Shown: piece after piece, positions 1 to 4,003 of the stretch | Position numbering within the stretch: the first letter of the stretch is position 1 | Layout of the letters: the number at the start of each line of letters is the position of its first letter | DNA from: Methanoregula sp. | GTDB lineage: Archaea > Halobacteriota > Methanomicrobia > Methanomicrobiales > Methanospirillaceae | Direction: 5' to 3' | Length of the DNA stretch: 5,444 nt | NCBI GenBank assembly: GCA_026394635.1 | Contig: JAPKXV010000380.1 | Location: forward strand, 1 to 5,444 | The notes under the pieces: generated by a model | Told to the model about the DNA's origin: nothing | The model's input: only the letters and a program-made list of their open reading frames with translations | The model's database searches: none | Position numbers and translations under genes: made by a program

Positions 1-90
1 AAAAAGCAGGGAAACGCGTTTGCTCTCAATAACTCCCACAACGTATCCCATTGAAATGGAGCCCGTCTATAAATTTATCCGGTAAGGATT

Positions 91-100
91 CCACCTCCCC
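91..100 (-). promoter_or_regulatory. strong Shine-Dalgarno-like site past kdsB without a clear start codon
   Basis: On the minus strand GGGGAGGTGG lies 16 bases after the kdsB stop and is almost fully complementary to the archaeal 16S rRNA 3' end. No ATG, GTG or TTG occurs at the normal spacing; a TTA sits where the start would be. The embedded GTG (94) opens only 22 codons, to a TGA at 26. An ATG at 51 opens a different frame that runs to the left edge, but it has no ribosome-binding site. A further operon gene probably begins near here, but I cannot identify it. Confidence 0.4.
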
Positions 101-116
101 GTTTTTTAAAATGAAA

Positions 117-857
117 TTATTTCTGGTATCTCAACCTGAGTGTGTCCTTTTCCATGAGCTCATGCACTTCTTTGAGATCATCATATGTGTCCACGCTGAT
201 CTTCGCATTTTCTACGTAAACCCCTCTAATTCGGACCCCGTGCTCAAGCACGCGAAGGTATTCATTAAATTCAATACTTTCGAGTGGAGTGGGTTGCCAT
301 GAAGCATATTGTAGTAAAAAATCCTTTCTAAACGGGACAATGAAACACATCTTCAGCATGTCGTGAACAGGGGTCCGGGCATCGCTGGGGAGATCCGTTC
401 GGGAACAATACAGGATATTCCCCTCAAGATCCAGGACCGCCTTGATATCTGAGGGACTGTTTTTCTTGTTGTACCTTGTGACACCAACGGAGATTTGCAG
501 GGTAGGATCTTCAATAAGTGGCGTAACAATTGCATCGATGTGATCCGGGTCAACAAGCGGTTCATCCCCTTGGATATTTACGACAATGTCACAATCAATA
601 TACTTGCAGGCTTCTGCGAGACGATCGGAACCGGTTTTATGGTGCCGACCGGTCATCAACGCCTTGCCGCCGTGCTGTTCTACAGTTTGTCGTATCTTAT
701 CACTATCGGTCACAACATAGAGGTCGTCCAGTTTTTTTGCATATCTGGATCTTTTATAGGTATGAACGACCATAGGCAAACCGCAGATATCAATGAGCGC
801 CTTTTCAGGGAGACGGCTGGATTCAAGCCGGGCCGGGATCATTCCCACGACTTTCAT
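117..857 (-). CDS. kdsB: KdsB-family CMP-ketodeoxy sugar acid cytidylyltransferase
   Basis: Predicted cytosolic enzyme that transfers CMP from CTP to a 3-deoxy-2-keto sugar acid (KDO in bacteria), giving the activated donor for surface glycan assembly. The 246 residues match the usual length of about 250. Seen in the sequence: the N-terminal nucleotide-binding signature IPARLESSRLP (residues 7-17), GSDRLAEA (76-83), the metal/nucleotide motif QGDEP (96-100, Asp98), WQPTPLESIE (187-196), LRVL (201-204), and SVDT near the end (Asp223, matching the second Mg-binding Asp of the family). The HxGxYGY stretch typical of bacterial KdsB, before the WQP motif, is replaced here by KMCFIVPF (169-176), so the acceptor may not be KDO itself. 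The ATG at 857 overlaps the stop of the upstream aldolase fragment (ATGA), which suggests translational coupling; an AAGG lies about seven bases upstream. Family assignment is firm; the exact sugar is inferred. Confidence 0.92.
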   Translation of the reverse strand: MKVVGMIPARLESSRLPEKALIDICGLPMVVHTYKRSRYAKKLDDLYVVTDSDKIRQTVEQHGGKALMTGRHHKTGSDRLAEACKYIDCDIVVNIQGDEPLVDPDHIDAIVTPLIEDPTLQISVGVTRYNKKNSPSDIKAVLDLEGNILYCSRTDLPSDARTPVHDMLKMCFIVPFRKDFLLQYASWQPTPLESIEFNEYLRVLEHGVRIRGVYVENAKISVDTYDDLKEVHELMEKDTLRLRYQK

Positions 858-1177
858 GGGGAGCCTTTTTGCTGTGATGAAGCGATCACAGACTGGAATT
901 CCCGATACGGCACCTCAAAGGCTTCATAGATTATTGTGCAGTCGGGGAGGAACGTGATGAACTGCATGCCAGCTGCACACATCCACTTCATGTCTGTAGC
1001 ATTTTTTGCTACATAGCCCCCTGCTGCAATTCCCTTTTTCCGGATTTTTTGCACGCTCGATTCGAGGTATTCTCTTACGAGCGGGTGATCGCCCAGTCCA
1101 GGGTACCCGAGGGCCTGGGAGAGATCGTACGCGCCGATATAGATGATATCGCTCTTTTCATTTATTCTCAATCCCAT
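854..1177 (-). CDS. HpcH/HpaI aldolase family protein, C-terminal part
   Basis: This is the remaining part of the same aldolase, in a frame offset by one base from the N-terminal piece. It contains DIIYIGAYDLSQALGYPG, where the Asp before LSQ matches the second metal ligand of HpaI, then HPLVREYLES, a basic helix, AAGGYVAKN, and a closing segment MQFITFLPD. The frame is open upstream to 1411, but that longer translation is not aldolase-like, so real coding starts near 1177. The ATG at 1177 follows AAGGA four bases upstream and overlaps the N-terminal part by 20 bases, so separate re-initiation giving a 107-residue half protein is conceivable. The stop overlaps the kdsB ATG, as expected for the original 3' end of an operon gene. 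The match to the family is clear; whether it is expressed is unknown. Confidence 0.75.
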   Translation of the reverse strand: MGLRINEKSDIIYIGAYDLSQALGYPGLGDHPLVREYLESSVQKIRKKGIAAGGYVAKNATDMKWMCAAGMQFITFLPDCTIIYEAFEVPYREFQSVIASSQQKGSP

Positions 1178-1679
1178 CTTTTCCTTCAAGTATGAGGCAT
1201 ACGATGGTCTTATCGTTCTGGATTGAGCAGTGCTTCTCGATATTGTGCCGGGAATAGCCCCCGGCGCGTGTGTATGGTGAGAAACCCCGGGATCCAAGAG
1301 GATGATATTTTGCAGCCGAGACTGCGGCTTCGGCATCTTTTCGCGACTGGATATGGGGGATGATAACGCCCCCGGCCCCGATATCCAGTGCATGGAGGAT
1401 ATGGTCCTCATCGTTTTTGGCTACACGGACAAGGGCAGAGCACCCTTCATTCTCTGCAGCTCTTATCATGTTTTCGACACTCTCAAAAGAATGAGCACCG
1501 TGTTCCATATCTATGATAACAAAATCGGTTCCGGTTTTTGCAATAATGTCCGTAACTGTCGCTGACGGGATCACGCACCATGGCCCGGCAACGATCTCTC
1601 CATTCTTCAAGCGGATTTTTAACGGGTTTTTTATCATCCCGTATCGGGAATCGGTGTTTCTCATCATCTCCTCAACCAA
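1158..1679 (-). CDS. HpcH/HpaI aldolase family protein, N-terminal part
   Basis: This fragment has up to 173 residues and is the first part of an HpcH/HpaI aldolase barrel. These enzymes reversibly join pyruvate to an aldehyde, making 2-keto-3-deoxy or 4-hydroxy-2-keto acids. Seen: AGPWCVIPS (31-39), IIDMEHGAHSFES with the catalytic His60 (55-67), LVRVAKND with the pyruvate-binding Arg85 (83-90), GAGGVIIPHI (101-110), a GSRGFSPYTRAGGY stretch (129-142), and LILEGKDGIEN with the metal ligand Glu165 (162-172). The frame then stops at TGA just before the expected DIIYIG strand. The longest frame begins at a TTG at 1679. More likely starts are the tandem ATGs at 1667 and 1664, directly after a GAGGAG, or the ATG at 1637, which gives a family-like N-terminus. 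No gene lies immediately upstream, so it probably starts its own transcript. Confidence 0.8.
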   Translation of the reverse strand: MVEEMMRNTDSRYGMIKNPLKIRLKNGEIVAGPWCVIPSATVTDIIAKTGTDFVIIDMEHGAHSFESVENMIRAAENEGCSALVRVAKNDEDHILHALDIGAGGVIIPHIQSRKDAEAAVSAAKYHPLGSRGFSPYTRAGGYSRHNIEKHCSIQNDKTIVCLILEGKDGIENK

Positions 1680-1759
1680 TATTTAACTGTGGTTTTTCTC
1701 TTAAAAAAGGCATTCACGCAACCGGGATATCTTTTTTGAAAACATTTTTCATTCTTTGC

Positions 1760-1791
1760 AGATCTATAAAGTATATCCTTATGTCAGATCT
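1760..1791 (-). promoter_or_regulatory. possible promoter/operator of the aldolase-kdsB transcript
   Basis: On the minus strand a TATA-like stretch (GGATATACTTTATAG, about 1763-1777) lies roughly 95 bases upstream of the ATG at 1667. Two copies of the palindrome AGATCT (1760-1765 and 1786-1791) flank it, with starts 26 bases apart. Because the stretch is TATA-like on both strands, it might also have served a plus-strand gene. It is weaker than the ldpA promoter. Confidence 0.35.
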
Positions 1792-1876
1792 CAACGTGCT
1801 GTTTGTTTATACCAATATCAATGGAACTCACTGCATGATCATGATTATGAACCATCCGCAACTTCTGCAGGTTTAA
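1781..1876 (+). pseudogene. possible relic of a cobalamin-binding radical SAM gene start
   Basis: A 31-codon plus-strand frame starts at ATG 1781 and begins with a run containing VLFVYTNINGTHC, which resembles the N-terminal beta strand and loop of B12-binding-domain radical SAM proteins. After that the frame turns to MIMIMNHPQ and stops at 1876. The adjacent frame stays open to 1962 but gives no motif I recognise. This could be a gene start left behind by a deletion, or chance; the recognisable match is only about 13 residues. Confidence 0.3.
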
Positions 1877-1985
1877 GAACCATCAAGCATACAGTCATCC
1901 GGCAATTGCTCTTTGCAGGAGCATATCGATCCTTTAAACAAATCTCTATACTATCTGACTAAATCACGCCGCATTGCACGGTAGC

Positions 1986-2015
1986 CCCCTCCGATGGTTT
2001 TCGCCTTTGGTGGGG
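1986..2015. repeat. imperfect 30-base hairpin downstream of the HAD gene
   Basis: CCCC at 1986-1989 pairs with GGGG at 2012-2015, CC at 1991-1992 with GG at 2009-2010, and GG at 1996-1997 with CC at 2004-2005. Mismatches interrupt the stem and a short loop closes it. Pairing is slightly better on the plus-strand RNA, where a G-U pair replaces a C-A mismatch. It begins about 55 bases past the HAD stop. No T-run follows on the minus strand. Confidence 0.35.
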
Positions 2016-2070
2016 AGAACAATACATTCTTCCGGAGTTCATGTCGATGAAATCTGTATGTGATGAAGGA

Positions 2071-2826
2071 TTATTGGACCGTAATTTCCGCGACGCTTCC
2101 GATGATATATGGTGTATACTTTTCCAGCGTTTCACGTGATGTCTGCCCGGTCAGTACTCCTAAGGTACCCGCAAGTCCTGCAACCAACCCCATCTGCACA
2201 TCTGTGATTGCGTCTCCTACAATAAGTGCCCGTGACTTCTTAACAGAGAGCTTCTCAAGGATATAATTAACCATCTCCGGATCCGGTTTTGGTTCTGATA
2301 CGCAGTCAGCCCCGACAACGAGATCGATCTTATCTCCAAACCCGAGTGAGTTCATCGCAAGTGAGGCCCTGTAGGATCGATCTGTTGTGGCAATGGCGAT
2401 TTTACATCCTGCCTGAGAGAGCCGGTTTACCAGTTCTGGGGCACCGGGGATTGGGATTACCAGGCGATCAAGGATCCCGGTTGAGATCGTATCGACCTCC
2501 TCAAAAATCTGGTGGCACAGTGCCCGGGCGTCTTTATGCCCGATTGAGGCAAGGTAATCGATAGCTGCCTGCATCACAACTTCCCGTTTTTTTATTCCAA
2601 CGGGTCCTTCGGGCATGAGTTTTTTGTGTTCGATATCCACACCCATCACATAGAGCATATGAGTATTCTGGTCATATGTGAGACCTAGTTTCTCTGAAAT
2701 CATGTCTGCACGGAGTAAACACATCTCTGTCCAATAGTGACGCAGTTCCATGAGTGTCCCATCTTTATCGAAGATGACGAGTTCTATATCGGTAAACTTA
2801 TGCCCGGGAATGTTAATGGTAACCAT
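2071..2826 (-). CDS. HAD-superfamily hydrolase, phosphoglycolate phosphatase-like
   Basis: Predicted cytosolic Mg-dependent phosphatase of the haloacid dehalogenase superfamily, 251 residues. All four motifs are visible: motif I IFDKDGTL (residues 18-25; nucleophile Asp20, acid/base Asp22), motif II IATTD (145-149), motif III Lys180 in SEPKPDP (177-183), and motif IV IVGDAITD (202-209; Asp205, Asp209). The stretch of about 100 residues between motifs I and II, with helical character and FEEV near 108-111, looks like a C1 cap, as in phosphoglycolate phosphatase and beta-phosphoglucomutase. The substrate cannot be read from the sequence. The ATG lies 12 bases after the ldpA-like stop, with a weak AGGGA ahead of it, so the two genes are probably cotranscribed. 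A role as KdsC (KDO-8-phosphate phosphatase) for the nearby kdsB is unlikely, because KdsC lacks a cap of this size and this gene belongs to a different transcript. Confidence 0.88.
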   Translation of the reverse strand: MVTINIPGHKFTDIELVIFDKDGTLMELRHYWTEMCLLRADMISEKLGLTYDQNTHMLYVMGVDIEHKKLMPEGPVGIKKREVVMQAAIDYLASIGHKDARALCHQIFEEVDTISTGILDRLVIPIPGAPELVNRLSQAGCKIAIATTDRSYRASLAMNSLGFGDKIDLVVGADCVSEPKPDPEMVNYILEKLSVKKSRALIVGDAITDVQMGLVAGLAGTLGVLTGQTSRETLEKYTPYIIGSVAEITVQ

Positions 2827-2838
2827 AGAAAATCCCTG

Positions 2839-3843
2839 TCAGATTTCTTTGCTGTGGGTAGTCTGCCTTACCAGGATTTCGGCAATCTCAACAGCCTGTT
2901 GAACAATGCGGGCATCGTGATCAAATTCATCGGACGCGATATGCTGCCTGACCAGTTTCCGTGCAAAGGTTCCGATCGAAACCCCGTGGACCTTCACCCC
3001 GCACAGTTCTGCGAGCTCCATGGTTTTTGCGTTCGTTCCTCCCGAGGCAAGAATCTTTACCGGAATTTTGCTCTTTGCAACGATATCTGCTGTGGCAATA
3101 GCCTGCAATGTTGTGTGAAAATCGTCACTGCCCCCGCTCATCGGTGCCCCGTCTGCCTGTACAATCATACGTTCCCCGGCAATTGCTTGGGCATCACGTA
3201 TCCGCTGTGTAAGGTGGCTGTCCGAAAGGAGGGAACGGTCAAGGCATATTGAGATGTAGTTGTCCGGAACAAGGGAATTGATAAGGGTCCAGTCTTTCAG
3301 GACCGCTTCATCATCAAGCGTGACTGCGTGCAACTCGATCATTTCTGCCCCGGCTGCGAGGCATTCGGGAAGCAAAGCTGCAAGGTCTTTTCTATGGGTA
3401 AAAAACGATATCGCCCCCTTTTCACACACATCAGCGCATTTCCCGCAGCCGATACACCACTCTTCCCGGATATGGAACACCAGATCGACTGCTTCCTGTT
3501 CACACACATCCTTGCATAGACTGCACTGAATGCAGGTTTCTGGATTGATCCGTGCTTTCCGGATATGTGGGTCACCAGCCAAGCCGACACTGACTGTGAT
3601 GAACGGTCTGCATGTGATATGCCTGCCCAGTTTTTCAGCGAGCACCCCGGCATCGGCAATACCTGCTACTGCACTTTTCACAATGCCGGGGTCTGCTGAA
3701 AGGTCGATTCCCGAAGCACCGGCAAGTGTATATACCGTAGTCAGCCGTCTCACTTCAACGGGGTCTTCATTTCCTGCTCCGCATACGATTTTAAAAAAAG
3801 AGCGTTGTTCAAACAAAGATCTGGCAGATTGAAATCGGTTCAT
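2839..3843 (-). CDS. ldpA: LdpA-like double [4Fe-4S] cluster protein
   Basis: This 334-residue protein matches, as far as I recall that family, the layout of cyanobacterial LdpA, an iron-sulfur protein that feeds redox state into the circadian clock. Seen in order: FKIVCGAG (17-24), a conserved-looking YTLAGASGIDLSADP (38-52), FITVSVGLAGDPHIRKA (81-97), two ferredoxin-type motifs CxxCxxCxxxC (Cys104/107/110/114 and Cys130/133/136/140), then a barrel-like C-terminal part with MIELHAV (168-174), QADGAPMSGG (229-238), LASGGTNAKT (265-274) and VSIGTFARKLV (288-298). Each fourth cysteine is followed by Glu, not the Pro usual in ferredoxins. There is no signal peptide and no membrane segment. It is the first gene of a likely operon with the HAD phosphatase and has a TATA-like promoter about 70 bases upstream of the ATG. 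No kai or sasA gene is in the window, so its function in this organism is not known. Confidence 0.82.
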   Translation of the reverse strand: MNRFQSARSLFEQRSFFKIVCGAGNEDPVEVRRLTTVYTLAGASGIDLSADPGIVKSAVAGIADAGVLAEKLGRHITCRPFITVSVGLAGDPHIRKARINPETCIQCSLCKDVCEQEAVDLVFHIREEWCIGCGKCADVCEKGAISFFTHRKDLAALLPECLAAGAEMIELHAVTLDDEAVLKDWTLINSLVPDNYISICLDRSLLSDSHLTQRIRDAQAIAGERMIVQADGAPMSGGSDDFHTTLQAIATADIVAKSKIPVKILASGGTNAKTMELAELCGVKVHGVSIGTFARKLVRQHIASDEFDHDARIVQQAVEIAEILVRQTTHSKEI

Positions 3844-3908
3844 TAAAATTCGCGTCCGTTGATTGCTTCATTTATGTCGGGAAATACTGATTAGATATGT
3901 ACTTTTTG

Positions 3909-3923
3909 GATATATATTTCACA
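3909..3923 (-). promoter_or_regulatory. archaeal BRE/TATA promoter for the ldpA-like operon
   Basis: On the minus strand the sequence reads GTGAAATATATATC, a good archaeal TATA box with a purine-rich BRE-like flank. Transcription would begin about 25 bases downstream, near 3885-3892, leaving a leader of roughly 40-50 bases before the ATG at 3843. No strong Shine-Dalgarno is visible ahead of that ATG. This is a motif reading only. Confidence 0.6.
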
Positions 3924-3924
3924 T

Positions 3925-3954
3925 CGTCCTACCAGTGTGTACTGAAGGTGGACG
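3925..3954. repeat. imperfect inverted repeat next to the ldpA promoter
   Basis: CGTCC-ACC on the minus strand pairs with GGT-A-GGACG, eight base pairs with one bulged A around a 13-base loop. It ends directly beside the BRE/TATA element and lies after the stop of the glycosyltransferase-like gene. It could be an operator, or a 3' structure on the upstream transcript; no T-tract follows, so it is a poor terminator candidate. Confidence 0.4.
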
Positions 3955-4003
3955 CATCTGGGAAATCATACCGTTTATGGTAAATGTGGGAGGTTAATCG
4001 AAA

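Larger units (their letters stand above)
854..1679 (-). pseudogene. HpcH/HpaI-type pyruvate aldolase gene interrupted by a frameshift
   Basis: The N-terminal and C-terminal halves of one HpcH/HpaI (class II pyruvate aldolase) protein lie in two different minus-strand frames that meet between about 1177 and 1158. The metal ligand Glu is in the upstream half and the metal ligand Asp in the downstream half, so neither piece alone has the full active site. From the Glu codon to the Asp codon there are 61 bases. In E. coli HpaI these residues (149 and 175) are 26 codons, or 78 bases, apart. The difference of 17 accounts for the frame change, which suggests a small deletion in the loop between them. 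A sequencing error combined with a naturally shorter loop is an alternative. The two pieces are described separately. Confidence 0.75.
1680..2070. other. 391-base intergenic region without an intact gene
   Basis: This gap separates the HAD gene from the aldolase gene. No minus-strand frame here looks like a protein. It holds an imperfect hairpin near the HAD end (1986-2015), a possible plus-strand gene relic (1781-1876), and the likely promoter region for the aldolase-kdsB transcript close to 1760-1790. The stretch from about 1880 to 1985 shows nothing I can name. Confidence 0.6.

Noticed and set aside
495..929. 144-codon plus-strand open frame opposite kdsB
   Set aside because: It lies antisense to a well-supported KdsB-family gene and shows no recognisable motif; it is a shadow of the real coding frame.
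1178..1411. Upstream extension of the aldolase C-terminal frame
   Set aside because: The translation in this part is low in aldolase character and overlaps the clearly coding N-terminal frame; real coding in this frame starts near 1177.
1834..1843. Ten-base palindrome CATGATCATG
   Set aside because: Short, single copy in the window, and not placed next to a clear promoter.
1986..2015. Hairpin as an intrinsic terminator of the ldpA-HAD operon
   Set aside because: No T-rich tract follows on the minus strand, and the stem is interrupted; archaeal termination relies mainly on T-runs.
1981..2020. Possible fluoride-type riboswitch because of a GATGG...CGCC pattern
   Set aside because: The flanking bases cannot form the required stem and pseudoknot, and no fluoride-related gene follows.
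2071..2826. HAD protein as KdsC, the KDO-8-phosphate phosphatase
   Set aside because: KdsC is short and capless; this protein has a large C1 cap region and belongs to a separate transcript with the ldpA-like gene.
3260..3529. Plus-strand open frames opposite the ldpA-like gene
   Set aside because: Antisense shadows of a coding region; translations are Ser/His/Cys-rich without motifs.
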